The notes below the pieces were generated by a model that was not told the origin of the DNA, did not search any database, and saw nothing but the letters and a program-made list of their open reading frames with translations. 64,000 nt of DNA from Sphagnum magellanicum (lineage: Eukaryota; Streptophyta; Sphagnopsida; Sphagnales; Sphagnaceae): NCBI GenBank assembly GCA_021904315.1, contig CM038915.1:19282001-19346000 (forward strand), given 5' to 3'. This document shows, piece by piece, positions 35,700-47,379 of this stretch. Both the position numbers and the translations under genes were made by a program. Within the stretch, counting starts at the first letter, position 1. Each line of letters starts with the position of its first letter.

Positions 35700-35704
35700 A
35701 GGAA
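35700..35704. repeat. Target-site duplication AGGAA, right side of copia
   Basis: Identical to 30644-30648 and adjacent to the LTR end. Confidence 0.92.
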
Positions 35705-38400
35705 AATCAAGAATAATGAGTGTGAGGATTCGTGTTTCTCCTTATCATTATGGTCTTGGTGTTTTTTGTCACCATATTCTTGTTGTTTTTTCTGGTTGTT
35801 GTGGTCTTGTGTTCCTTTTGGTTGTTTTGGTGTTGTGTTTTGCACCATTGTTGTAATATGATTATGGACCTAGTAATCTTAGAATAATTCTTAATGAAAA
35901 TTATTGGATGAAAACAATAAAAAAAAAAGAGAAACATAATCTTAAAGGATTGCCAAGGAGAAGATAGCCTTACCTTCCAAGAAAACAAATAAAAAAAGAA
36001 TGAAAACAAAAGCAAAGGGAAATTTTCTTTAGATTGTAATGAAGGCAAGAAGGTAAACTACCTTCCAACCTACCCTTGGTAAGTTTGTTATGAACCAAGC
36101 TAGAGGATTAATCACCTTCATGAAGTTGTTATCAACATCTTTCATCTTTATTATTTTTCTTTGTTTGTTTAATCATTGTTTAGTGGTTTGGATGCTTTAA
36201 CCAAACAATAAAGAAAAAATTAAAAAAATTAAGAATTACTATATTTTACATCAAATAAATTAAACTATGACCTAAAAAAAACCCTGAAGTGAAAAAGTAA
36301 ACTTTCTATTCTAAATCAACAATTTATGGTTCTATGTGACTATTCATGAGCATGATGTTCATGCTTTGCTCATAATAGTGTGTTGTTTGTTTTCTGTGTG
36401 TTACGAGTTGTAGGTCAAGAAAAAGAAATGTGGGCGTTCTGCTTTTCTTGTTATGGAAAGGAATCAACAAACTCATCACATCTATTTTTTGCTATTCATG
36501 GTGGATTGTAAATGATCAATTCCAATTGAATGGTTGGATTCCAGGAGGATTGGAAGTTGCTGCTATTTGAAGGAGGCCAAATCAATAGGTTGGGGAATTG
36601 AACATAAAAGGAGAAGTTAAGTATTTTCTATCAGAGTAGTTTTATGTGTAAGAAGTGATGTGTGTTTAGAATGCATCTAGAGAAGAATGCTCTATATGCA
36701 GTAGGTCTATTGTCCAAAATTTTGCTGCGCTACAGAAACAACATATTACATAGTAGTTTTTGTCATAGGCTAGTGATGAAAATGATGCAAAACTTAGAGG
36801 ATTGTATCAAGTGAGATGGGACTTGGGATCTAAGGGAGTGAGTGCCTTGGTTGGCGCTCTGGGTTTGGGATCTGCAGCAATTCATTTGTTTGGGGTTAGA
36901 ATAGAAACTTGTTGATCTTTTATGCCTCAAGTTTTCAGATAATGTTGGGATTCTTTGCTTGTGAAAACTTTTGGGATTTCAAAGTGTATGAGGTGTAGCA
37001 ATGTCGTAAGGTAGTCAATTGATGTTCAATGAGTGACTCCAAAATGTTTTGATTCACCTAAGCTTTAGATTTTGGAAGTAAGGGTTGTGTGGACTAATAT
37101 AAGGAAGGTTGAGTGTTGTAGTCAACTTAGATAATAGCACTAGTAATAGAAAGACAACTCTTTATTACTATGTTGCCCTTTCTTTTGGCCACAAAACTAT
37201 TTGCAAAAAGGTGTAGTTGAACTTAATTTAACCTCAAATCTAGGTGTTGATGTATTTGTAATAGCAATTGATTCAAAAATTTGTGCTCCTCTTCTAATGT
37301 TATTAGGTTCAATATCAATATTGCTTGGTGATTATTTTTGAATAAAAACTTTAAATGAGAAAGTCAATGGAACCTAAACATGATCAAATTGGAAGTTTCA
37401 TAAGCCTCAATCTTATGAATGTTCAATTGATTATTTACGTTTCCTGAATCAAAAGCTTGAAATATCATCTCTTGAACAATTGTTTGTACCTTATCCCAAA
37501 TGGCTTCCACTTTGAAGGTTGCTACACTAGTGCTTGAGTATGAGTATGCCTATTCTTATCATATTTGAAAATCCTATCTTTTTTTTCTTCTTTATGACCT
37601 TTCAACTTCTTCACAACAATCTTTCAATTGCACTTTCAAACTTAACATTCATATTGATATAAAAAAAAAAATTTAAATGTGAAAATAAAAAAGAAAATAT
37701 TATAATTATTTTTGTAGAATAATTTCACACTTAACTTCCCCATAAATCTTTTAAAAAACCATTTATTTTTTATCCACTTTCGACTAATTAATCTGGATAA
37801 CTTGATTTTTTAATAAATAAAAGATGATAAATAAATATTTATAAATAATCATTAGGAAATTTTTAAAATATTTTTAAAAAGTCAACTAAAATATTGAAAA
37901 AAATTCATAAATTTTTTATTAAATTAATTCTCATAATTATTGTATGATTATTTTACCACGTAAAAATAATTTAGTACTCTAACAATATTATTGTCACGAA
38001 ACATTTTCACTTCAAAATGATTTTGTCATTTGATGATACTATCACCTAGTGACAGTAACCACCATCCCTTAACACAAATGTGTATTCAAAAGATGCAAAA
38101 TAATGTTCATCATACTAATGGAAAAATGTATTAAAACATCAAAAAATTTAATTTCTCAAGATATTACTTCAAGCAAAAGCAAAAAAAGTCAATGTCCATT
38201 ACTTACACCACGTCCAAAAGTCAATTCACATTCATCAATGTGGTGATGATAGCCATGAAATATAATGATGGTTTCCAAATATTTCAAAAGCAAAATGTAG
38301 CAGTTATGGTATTTTTACACATTTTGAAAGTGAAAATAAAAAAATATTTTTTGTTGTAATTATGATAACGTGTATATTTCAATAAAGAAATGATATCCAA
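35705..38400. other. AT-rich intergenic DNA
   Basis: No gene recognised. It becomes very AT-rich at 37640-38000. Short open runs on both strands lack domains or splice context. Confidence 0.5.
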
Positions 38401-38404
38401 CTTT

Positions 38405-38800
38405 TGTTTCAAGGCACAAAAGTTTTTGGCTGCCCGGCCCGGTGGAAACCCAAAACCGTAGTCCGGAGGTCTGTCACTACCCTCAGTCTTGCATGTCGCC
38501 TGCGACACTTGTCCGCCTCCCGGGCGAAGCCACTCTGCGGCGTGGCACTTGCGCTGCTGACGGTGGAGCCGCTTGGCGCCCTGCACAGCCGAGAAGGAAA
38601 CCGCACTGCCGACGGTGGAGCCGCTTGTCGCCCTGCACAGCTGAGAAGGAAACCGCACTGCTACGTAGTCTCTGCTCCTCCGGATGTTAGTTCCGGAGCT
38701 TGGGTGATTCTCGGTATTACAACAGGGTTGTGGCGTGGGAGTGAAGTGGGCTGCGCGATTTGCAGGGAATTTTTGGAACATTATCTGTGCGGTTTGCACG
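38405..38800 (+). promoter_or_regulatory. GC-rich 5' region of the following gene
   Basis: The base composition changes sharply from AT-rich to GC-rich, with many CpG dinucleotides, over about 400 bases. This is typical of a promoter/5' leader segment of a plant nuclear gene. It contains a 52-base tandem duplication. No TATA box could be assigned with confidence. Confidence 0.5.
38559..38662. repeat. 52-bp tandem duplication in the GC-rich leader
   Basis: Two near-identical copies starting GACGGTGGAGCCGCTTG at 38559 and 38611, both with GCCCTGCACAGC and GAGAAGGAAACCGCACTGC. There are about two to three differences. Confidence 0.9.
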
Positions 38801-40417
38801 ATGGATGCTCATGTGGTAATGAAATTAGCTGGTGGTGGATTTGGAGGGAGTAGCAGCCAGTTCGTTGCAGAGCAGCGCCAGCGTGGTCTTGTTGAGGCGA
38901 CTCCATCGTCTTCCAGATTTGCTGGAACTGTCCGAATTATCAGTTTTGGAAAGCAGGCGGCCAATTTGTCGAGCTCTACAGTGGGATGCTCACTAGGTCG
39001 TACCTGCATTGGAAGCAAGAGCATCGGAGATTCGGCTCGGACTGCCTCATTCGCAAGGAATCATGATTTACCAGCGAGTTTGTGGATGTCGTTCAAAGTG
39101 CAGAATCTGCTTACCAGGATATATGCGACTAATGGTGCTGAGGAGGAGGCCTCCAGGTCAAAGGTGAGAATCGTTACCGACTTCTGTACGTTTTTGAAGT
39201 GGTACTTGTGTGGGGGAGATAGGAAGAGAATAGAGATCTCTAGGGTGCGTACCGTCACGTTGCCAATCCGCAATTGGGAATTGACTGTTGAGTCCTCGGT
39301 TTCTAAGGGTTTGGCGAGAAAATTTTGTCTGCAAGTTTTTGGATTTCAGTTCCTTGAAAGTCTCCAATCCTCAACAAAGACAGTAGTATTAGTGAGGCCA
39401 AGAGATGCTGTCGCTTTGACGACGGAAGTTGTAGTACTCGGGGAAGGGAAAGCTCTGTACTCTCAATGTTCCTGGCATTTTAAGGAGTCAGACAGGAGGG
39501 AACAGATCCAGCAGGGAGATAGTACGATTCTTATGCGTTCTGCAAACCTTCCCCACTTTTGTAAGCACTGGCGTTTGCCTGAGAGGACATGTAATGCATT
39601 CTCAAGTCCTGTGGGGTTATGTGTGTTTGTGTGTTTGGTTTACGAGCAGAGTTATGATGTGAACGAAGTAATCGATCATGTTGTGGAGTCAGAAGCAAAG
39701 AATATGCCAGAAATGGCCAGAGAAGCTGCTCCTTCTCCATTGCCTGAAGGTGAGCCCAGCCCATTCTCTCCTGGAGTCGATTTGGGCTCAGACGACAGTC
39801 TTCATACACGTCAGGAGACTCACGGAGGCCAATCTGATGCAGCTGGAGTCGAGCAATCGAGAGAAAGTCTTGAAGGCACCCAAGGGGGAGGAGCTCGAGA
39901 AGTTTTGAAATCATGGCTCGGAGACACAGATCAATCTGTAGAAGAAACTGCAGGATCAATGTCTGGAACATCATCAGCTTCTCCATCTGATGCAACTAAC
40001 TTGGAGGGCAGTCAGGAACTGTTGTCAGAAACCCTTCAATCTTCTGTTGTACCCATCACTGAAAGGGAACAAGCTACCTTCTCAGCGGCAAGGGATACAA
40101 TTCACAGTACGTCCGGAGGTGGTAGGGATTGGAGAGTATTTTCCCATGGAATTGCAGATAAGAAGTCTGAAGCTATCACTGCCTCAAATATCAAGCTATC
40201 TGCAACTGATCAAGGGACCTCAGAAGAAGATGAGGCTCATAAGCAGAAATATGGATGGAGTGAGAGTGAGAGTGATGAAGGTTCCTTACTTGCAGAAATA
40301 CTGCAAGCAGATGGAGGAAGGTTAGCTGCTGATTATGAAAGCAGAGCTCGCATCTTTGGAAGGATTGCAGAGCTTTTTGGAGCCAGGAAAACAGAAAGTG
40401 AAGACAGTAGGAGATGA
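38801..40417 (+). CDS. Unidentified two-exon gene, acidic Ser-rich protein
   Basis: The frame is open from 38735 to 40417. I place the start at the ATG at 38801 (MDAHVVMKLAGGG); an in-frame ATG at 38735 is possible. A donor AAG|GTGAGA at 39163/39164 and an acceptor GAGCAG|AG at 39649/39650 define a 486-base intron in phase 0. It has no stop, so the unspliced frame also stays open. The spliced product is 376 residues. Residues 1-121 are rich in Ser, Arg, Ala and Gly and poor in acidic residues until RIYATNGAEEEAS, consistent with an organelle transit peptide (inference). Residues 122-376 are acidic, with SDDSL, GTSSASPSD, TSEEDE and GWSESESDEGS. I recognise no domain. After about 40100 a second frame is also open to a TAG at 40323, and the related copy at 59.2 kb joins that frame, so the C-terminal frame is not fully certain. 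Confidence 0.55.
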   Translation: MDAHVVMKLAGGGFGGSSSQFVAEQRQRGLVEATPSSSRFAGTVRIISFGKQAANLSSSTVGCSLGRTCIGSKSIGDSARTASFARNHDLPASLWMSFKVQNLLTRIYATNGAEEEASRSKVRIVTDFCTFLKWYLCGGDRKRIEISRVRTVTLPIRNWELTVESSVSKGLARKFCLQVFGFQFLESLQSSTKTVVLVRPRDAVALTTEVVVLGEGKALYSQCSWHFKESDRREQIQQGDSTILMRSANLPHFCKHWRLPERTCNAFSSPVGLCVFVCLVYEQSYDVNEVIDHVVESEAKNMPEMAREAAPSPLPEGEPSPFSPGVDLGSDDSLHTRQETHGGQSDAAGVEQSRESLEGTQGGGAREVLKSWLGDTDQSVEETAGSMSGTSSASPSDATNLEGSQELLSETLQSSVVPITEREQATFSAARDTIHSTSGGGRDWRVFSHGIADKKSEAITASNIKLSATDQGTSEEDEAHKQKYGWSESESDEGSLLAEILQADGGRLAADYESRARIFGRIAELFGARKTESEDSRR

Positions 40418-41536
40418 TCTCAGAGTACAGAAGTTTTGTGCAGGGCTGAACCTGAAGACTGGAGTACACATTTTAAAAGGCTTATAAAAGCAAGTAGAAT
40501 GTAGTAGTGGTGCAGGACCAACTTCATATTTCACAGAGCACTATTAGGGTTGGTTTCCTCTCAGCATTCCATTTGGAAGGAATATTCTTCCAAGAAGAAC
40601 TCATGTGAAGATCAGGTGGCTCTTCAACCTCACAGCAACTGCTTCCATTTAATTGTGCATCCTATCATATATTGGGCAATCAGTGAGATATAGATGTAGG
40701 AGTTTAGGACTCATACATAGATACCCAAAATGTCAGCAAAAAACTTTAGAAGCTTTAGGGGGGACAATGCAAACAACTTGGATTTTGATCACCCACAAGG
40801 TATCAGGCTCTGGGATTCAGATAGATGTGCACATTGTAAAGTATCAATGAAAACCTGCATATGAAAGCTATATGATACAGTACTGGGCATATTGGTGCAT
40901 GCAACTGTCGTGAACTCTCTCACATTTGGGAATCACCGAGGTTTCATCCAAAATTTGTCTAAGATTCTAAGCACCAGCTAGATAACAGTGAGATACAGCA
41001 GTAGTGCCCCTTCTGATCCATTGAGTATAAGCTGACCCCTTGATGTTGCAGAAAAAGCAATTCAGAACCGATACTTTGGAGAGTGAACAGATGATGTATG
41101 GATAACTGTTTACATCAGATGTGTGAATTGTGTTGTGAGCAAAAATGCAGGTCTCTTCGGTTACAAATCAAGCATGAATAAGTCAAAGATGTGCTCAGCC
41201 TGCAGCTTGTAGAATGACACACCTTGATGAATCTTCAGAACAGATTTCCTGAGATGGGGATGAAATAACTTTCAAGACCTTAAACATAATCTTTTGACAG
41301 GAATGCAACATGTCAGGTAAAATCTTGTCCTGGATGAAGTAGTAATGCGAAGGGTTCACAAGATGAGGTGAAAATGCAACATGTATATAGATGCTTCCAA
41401 CAAAGCTGCAGAGCTTTTTCATGACATTACATGTCTGGAGCATTACAATTATATGTGCAATTCACAGACGCAGTGAGAAACATAGTACTCTTTGGTGAAC
41501 AACCCAGGCTGCTGGAAACATGGGAGAGCAGGTCTT
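40418..41536 (+). repeat. Downstream flank, duplicated at 59.7-60.8 kb
   Basis: After the stop this region (probable 3' untranslated and flanking DNA) is closely matched by 59709-60800. Shared strings include AGCAAGTAGAATGTAGTAGTG, AGGGTTGGTTTCCTCTCA and GAACTCATGTGAAGATC. Part of it (about 40820-41300) is also matched by 44816-45250. No coding sequence is supportable. Confidence 0.8.
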
Positions 41537-42065
41537 GAATCTGAGAACTTTGAGCTTTGCAAGAGACAGATTAAGAATGATAACAGTTCCAGCAAAGCTA
41601 AAATGTACACACAAAGTCATTCCCAACTTTCCTCAATTTCACATGGTTTTCTTGAATCCTTCTCCATTGCAATACTCTAGGAGCTTGAAGAGTGTAGAAT
41701 TTGGAGGACCTGGAGTAAATTTGCTGGGCATGGGAATACGAAAACACAGGGAATTCCTCCATTCACTGATTCTAAATACCCAGGACTGGGCCAGTGCCAA
41801 AATAATGGTCCTATGACAAGGTGTCAAAGCAGAGTCTAACACCACATTTTGGGAATGTCCCTAATTCGTGGGGTCTACTGATTGTAAACAAATGTTCTCA
41901 TGAACCTAACCTAAACATATGTAGATTAGGATGCATAAGAGGGGAAGGGTTCTTAGTCCTACTCTTTAAGAATGGGACAGATCTTAGACAAGTTACTTGT
42001 CCAAGATATAAGGTGCCCTCCAAATACACTATGAAATTTCTTCAGAGTGGTGCCTTAAGAGGCTG
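41537..42065. other. Segment present in this copy, absent from the 60.8-kb copy
   Basis: The matching region of the second copy jumps from GGAAACATGGGAGA (60794-60807) to an AACA..ACACCTAGTAACA segment corresponding to about 42085 here. So roughly 0.5 kb was inserted here or deleted there. Its open runs (41520-41816, 41821-42108) have no recognisable product. Confidence 0.6.
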
Positions 42066-42235
42066 CATGTTGCTGATGAAAGCAGACAACAGATTAAACG
42101 ACATCTAGTAACATTGCTTGGGTACAAGAACAAAAAGAAACAAGGATTGTAAGCACTCCACGTTGCCTGTTTTTCATATGCATAAACATTCCACATTACC
42201 CTTTTACATCTTCCATCTCTACAACATCTCTACCC

Positions 42236-43960
42236 ATGTTTTTTTTTGCTGAAGCCCAAATTTGAATAGCATTAGTGATATTTAGTGGTTTGAAATAAGT
42301 GTTCTTCAAGAAGCTTCTACAAAAAAACATTTGAGGAAAGTAACTGAAATCGAATGTATGGGCTACATTGAATTTCAAGAGCAATATTTAACTTTTTTGT
42401 GGAGTATTCCAAAACTATCTGCTCTACACATTAGTTGCATTTATTAACAATTCCATCAAATTTAACTATGCTTATGGTAACACCTTGATGAACTTCAAGT
42501 TATATCAGCCACCACAAGTTTGTATGTGATTCATTGAGTTTCTACCAAGATCAGTACATTGAAATGTCATTTCTTTTTTGGTGATACAACATACACACAT
42601 GTATATGCAGAGTTTAGATGTGTCAAATTCTTTTAGGTGTATATTGAATTGGTGAGAAATTGAAGGCTTGGATGAGCAAAACTTATGAAATTGAGTACTT
42701 AAATCAACAAAATGGAATGAGTTTGTTTGATTTTGGAACAATATAATTTTCTTCTTTGGCTCTCTTTAATCTAATCCATGTTGGTTCATTTTCGTGGGAC
42801 AAATATTTTCATCCATGTTCATTTTTCTTGTGGGGTAATACACATGTAGCAGCCATTTTTACACATTGTTTTTGTAACAATGTTGTGGGTGAAATTGACA
42901 TACACAAGATCATCATATATATGGATTCGGAGTGCTATCCAAATGACATTTTGGAAGCATTTTGTATTCAATTGTTGATGAGTAAATAAATTTGTTTGCT
43001 ACAATTTTATGGAAATACTATGAAGTTGATGAAATACAATATGTTTTACTTGGATATGTGAAGTGCTATTTTAAAGGTGGCAGGCTATAAATGCTACATT
43101 AGTAATTCTCAAATTGTGTCCCAAATTTCAAATTCAATCAAGCTTGTAATTGTGACTTCGGTTGATGAAATTTGCCTAAACACCAAAACTAATTGTGTAC
43201 ACATCTTTGAGTCAACTACAGTCTTACATGGGGGTGTAAGGCTGAAGTGGAGCAAAGAAATATACACAAAATCAAAATTGTTAGGCTGAAGTATAGTAGC
43301 TAGTATCATGACATACAGAGTTCATAAGGCCTGACTTCTTTGAAGACATAATAGATTCCATTGTTGCAAATGAATGATGGGAAGTGGGTTGGAGACTGGA
43401 ATTTGGAATAGTGTGACTAATGTTTGTAGAAGTAGAGGCTAAAGTTCACAAATTGAATGTGTGTTTTGCTTCAATGGGTTGTGTTTTTTTCTTTTCTTTT
43501 GCACTCTTCTTGTACTCAACAAGGGCCAACCTTTTGAAGCTGTGCAATGAGGAGGCATGGGGTGCAGAATGCAAAGGCCACCCCAAAGTTCTCGAGGATA
43601 ATTTTGAGTGACAAGTGGGACTTACCAATTAGTCCAATTTCCCTCTTGCAACTCTCAAATTTTCTAGTGATTTTTTAATAATTTTTTTTGATGGGGCCTA
43701 ATATAAGTTCTTTTCCTTTCTCAGATATTTTGGGTCCTACATGGGACACAATCGTCACTCACCAATAGGCACACATGACTATGTACCTATGGCCACATAT
43801 GACTATGTACAAATGTTTTAAGTTATTATTGTTTCCCACATGTATGGGTAGTGGTCATTGTGGATGGTTGATGAGTTCCATCTAACTTCGATTGAACTTA
43901 GTCATGAGTTTTAACTAACAAATCTGATGTTTTCGCATATTATGTTGATGTGGTGCTTAC
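42236..43960 (+). repeat. R1 repeat, copy A
   Basis: Non-coding block beginning with GCTGAAGCCCAAATTTGAATAGCATTAGTG. Landmarks shared with copies B and C: ACAAAAAAACATTTGAGGAA, GCTTATGGTAACAC, ATCAGCCACCACAAG, TGAAATTGACATACACAAGATCATCAT, CACCCCAAAGTTCTCGA, TGTATGGGTAGTGGT. It ends near TCATGAGTTTTAACTAACAAAT (about 43895-43930). Short open runs on both strands are not conserved between copies, so it is probably non-coding. I do not recognise it as a known transposon family. Confidence 0.8.
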
Positions 43961-44073
43961 AATACAACATCCTTTTTAAATTTAAATTAAGGTCTTTGAT
44001 GTGTTCAGCCTTTTTCAACCAATTTCTTGTTAACCTGAAGTCATTCATAATTTAGGAAAAATAAAATGAGACA

Positions 44074-44275
44074 CTCCCCCCCTCCCCTCTTTTCCTTTAC
44101 ATGTCCTTGAGGTGGTTAAAGCAACACAAACCTTGAGTTCTTTTCAATACAAACATCTACAAAACGTCCCTACCCCTCATCCCCCCCCCAAAACCACATA
44201 GGGACGGAGGAGGAAAAAAATGGTGGGAAAGGAGGAGGAAGAATGAAAAGAGGTGGGGGGGGGGGACACGGTTAA
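44074..44275. repeat. C-rich/G-rich inverted pair flanking 150 bases
   Basis: A C-rich arm (CTCCCCCCCTCCCCTCTTTTCC, about 44074-44095) faces a G-rich arm (GAAAAGAGGTGGGGGGGGGG, from about 44248). They could fold as an imperfect hairpin; G-quadruplex or triplex formation is also possible. A further C-run lies at 44180-44190. Seen directly; function unknown. Confidence 0.5.
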
Positions 44276-44815
44276 GCAAGAAAAGGAAAAACTCTAGGAA
44301 ACAAAGAAGACATTCAGAAGGAAGCAAGAAACGTTATTTGCTATTGAAATTTGACAATGTGGATGAAACAAAAATGTCAAATAAACATCTACAACAAAAT
44401 GTAACAAATGGATGATACATTCTAATGAATGAAACTGACCACAAAGACAAAATTGTGTGGAGATGGATGAATTGTGACCATTTCAATCCAAATGAAAATT
44501 TAGGTGACATTTTCAACACAAAGATATTGCAATTGCGAGGATAAATCATGTTCATGATTGAATTCTACCATACTTGTAATTGGCCTTATGCATAAACTTG
44601 ATGATTGATCATGAACTTTTGCACATGGCTGAAATTGTTCCCAAATGCAATGTGTGAAATTAAAAGACATGGATGAAATTTGATAACATGGGTGGACCAT
44701 GAAATTGAAATTCAATATTGAAATTGATGAGGGTAAAATTAACACATATGGAATAAATTTACAACAAATATCTATACCACACAATAGATGCAATTGTATT
44801 AATGGAATTTATCAT
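44276..44815. other. Gap with no gene
   Basis: A-rich, with GGATGAA-type repetition (44350-44490), but nothing interpretable. Minus-strand open runs at 44334-44793 have no domain. Confidence 0.45.
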
Positions 44816-45250
44816 ATGGGTGAAAATCATTCAGTTTTTGATGTGCACATTGTAGTGTATTCAGGATAACCTTCAGGTGAAAGCTATATGATACAATACA
44901 GGCCATATGGGGGGGCATGCAACTGTTATGAACTCTGGAAATACAGCAGCACCACCCCTTCTGATGCATTGTGTATAAGCTGGCCCCTTGATGTTGCAGA
45001 GAAAGCCATTCAGAAGTAACTTGGAAGAGTGAACAGATGTATGGATAACTGTTTACATTAGATGTGCAAAATGTGTTATGAGCAAAATGCAGGTCTCTTC
45101 TATTACAAATCAAGCATGAATAACTCAAAGAAGTGTTCAGCCTGCAGCTCATAGAATTACACACAACAACCTTGATGGATTTTTGAAACACATTCCAAGA
45201 TGGGGGATAAATGGACTTTCAAGACCTTAAGCATAATCTTTGGACAAGAA
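44816..45250 (+). repeat. Fragment of the gene-flank duplication
   Basis: Matches 40820-41300 and 60130-60620: GTGAAAGCTATATGATACAATACAGG, ACCCCTTCTGATGCATTG, AAGCTGGCCCCTTGATGTTGCAGA, GGATAACTGTTTACATTAGATG, AATGCAGGTCTCTTCT. It is a third, short copy of the flank only. A 130-residue open run on the opposite strand (44799-45191) is a shadow of this repeat. Confidence 0.8.
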
Positions 45251-47370
45251 AGCACCAATTTAGGTCAAATCCTTGGGTGTTTCCATTAGGATTGCCTTGT
45301 AAAAATCCAAGAAAAGGTCCATTCAATTTTTTTTTAATTTATATTTTGAAATTATTCTTTTGATATTATTGATTTGCACCACATGGCCTTTGTGGTCCAC
45401 TCTTATGTACACTATATGACAAAATTGTAACGGTGTTTACATAAGTTACATGAATTAAAAAAAATTGTTCCTAAATTGTTCCCAACATGTGTTCCTAACA
45501 TTCATAACCTTTTGTCATAATTAAATATTAAGTTGCACCATTGTAAAAATGTTTTTTTGTTTGTTTATCAATTATAGTCATTAGGGTATGGCCCCAATTG
45601 TTAATTGAAACAAAAAAATGAGAATTATTACAAATTTGTAAACACAAATGCAATGGCCCTTCAAGATCTCCTAGTCATGACCTTTGAAAATTATTCAAAA
45701 AATTATGATTTCTTCAATCCACTATCTATTAATCAAATTTTTAAAAAAGTCATCTTAGGCCCTCCTAGAAATTAAAAGCATTAAAAAAAAATGAAAGACC
45801 ATGTTCTTTTTTGTCTTCCTGAACAAAGGAACTTCAAATGTCACTTTTTAAAGATTTTTTTCTTGACCAATCATTTGGAATATGAAGACTTATTTTTTTG
45901 TAAATCCAATTGGAGTTTCAAATTTACACAACTAAATTCAAAGTGAAAAGTCTTTTTTAAATGCATCTTATGTTGTCCTGAAGTTGAATGAGTCTAAGAA
46001 ATTTAGGGTGTGACATTCTTAGTGATACCACCCAAGGATGGGTTTGCCCTAATAATTAGGTAGTTATTAAATAATAGGTACCTACCTTAGGTATTTGTTG
46101 CATACTAAATATGCACCTATCTTATTCAAGTAGCTAAACCTACCAAACTAGGTATCTAGCTAGGGTAAGTAGGCTAGGTTACTTAAGTAGGTTAAACAAA
46201 AAATGTTATGCTAATATGTTGATAATTTTTATCATGTAAAAATATAATGTGCAATGTTAAGGGGGGGTTAAGAACTTTTTCCTTCAATGTGAAGGTGAGA
46301 ATTCAAGTCCTCACACTTGCAACCTAATTTTACACCAACTAGCCTAAGTTAGGTTACTAGCTTAGGCTAGGCTACATTCATACATAAGCTAGGGCCTATA
46401 TTCCTAACATATAGGCTCAACTTTTAGCATAGGATACCCTAGGTCTTGATAAATTACCTAATTCAAGCTAGGAGAAAATATTTTTTATGTCCTTCATGAT
46501 TATGGGTGTGGTCATAGCCAAATGAACCAAATACCATGTCAAATGATTGAAAAACTATCAATTTTTTCAAACATATTTATGTAATGCCACTTTAATGTCA
46601 TGTTGATCAAGTAAATTTGTGTTAAATGATTTATATGAGTTGAAGAATTTTTCTAAATCATTTAACTTAATAAATTGAGTTTTGGTTTTAGTAAAAGACT
46701 TTTGAACTTTAACACTCCAAAATCAGTTTTATAAAGCACTAAGCTAAGGACTCTATTAATAAAGAAATTTTGATAGAATGTTTTTTGAAATGATGATAAC
46801 CTACCATTCATATATGAAAACACTTATAATTTAAAAATTGTGGTACTTGAAATTTTTAGAAATTCAAAATATAATTTTTGAATGTTCAAATTTCAAGAGT
46901 GATTTGCTAGATGTAAATGGGCCATAATGTGTATGGAATATGAACAAAGTTGTGGCATGTGATACAAAAAACTAAAGCTTAAAAAAGTTATCATATTTTA
47001 GCATGAATTGAAATTATAATCATTTTTCAAAACGAAACATAAAATCTAGCATATTATTAAAAAATTATTAATTTATTCAAAAAGAATTAACACAAGCAAT
47101 GTAAATATTCTAAAAGCATGTTGCCAAAAAAAATCTTTCAAAAAATCTTTTCTATGGAAAAGTTCAAAATGTTCAAAAGGGCCCATTTGTGGTTGAGTCT
47201 TTTGTCATGTTGGCTCATTTGATTATGATTGCACCCTTACAACAATAAAAGTTTTAGTTGCAAAATACATGTCCTATTTGATTACATAGTCATGGATGTC
47301 CTAAACAACCACCAAGCCAACAATGAATTTAGTCATAGATAGGAGATTTTGGCATTGTGGATGTTAAAAA
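45251..47370. other. Intergenic DNA with TAGGTA/CCTAGG-rich patch
   Basis: No gene. 46010-46450 is dense in TAGGTA, CTAGGC and ACCTA motifs. Similar patches lie at 8510-8640, 55530-55760 and 56250-56650, and probably belong to one repeat family. Confidence 0.5.
46255..46330 (+). repeat. tRNA-like (SINE-like) patch, copy 1
   Basis: TGTGAAGGTGAGAATTCAAGTCCTCAC carries a B-box-like GAATTCAAGTCC (compare GGTTCRANTCC), followed by ACTTGCAACCTA. A second copy with the same arrangement is at 56440-56525. No poly-A tail or target duplication was seen, so this is tentative. Confidence 0.35.
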
Positions 47371-47379
47371 TTGGCCACC

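Noticed and set aside
38284..38799. 171-codon minus-strand ORF over the GC-rich region
   Set aside because: GC-rich leader DNA is open in several frames at once; the plus-strand gene explains the composition.
39531..39995. 154-codon minus-strand ORF
   Set aside because: Antisense shadow of exon 2 of the plus-strand gene.
38735..40417. A 560-residue single-exon protein
   Set aside because: The middle third (39164-39649) is bounded by good donor and acceptor sites in phase 0 and reads unlike either side. I prefer a two-exon model starting at 38801.
42236..43960. R1 as a protein-coding transposon
   Set aside because: Open runs are short and differ between the three copies; no transposase, RT or terminal repeats seen.
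44799..45191. 130-codon minus-strand ORF
   Set aside because: It lies wholly inside the duplicated flank fragment; the matching DNA at 41 kb and 60 kb does not keep the frame.
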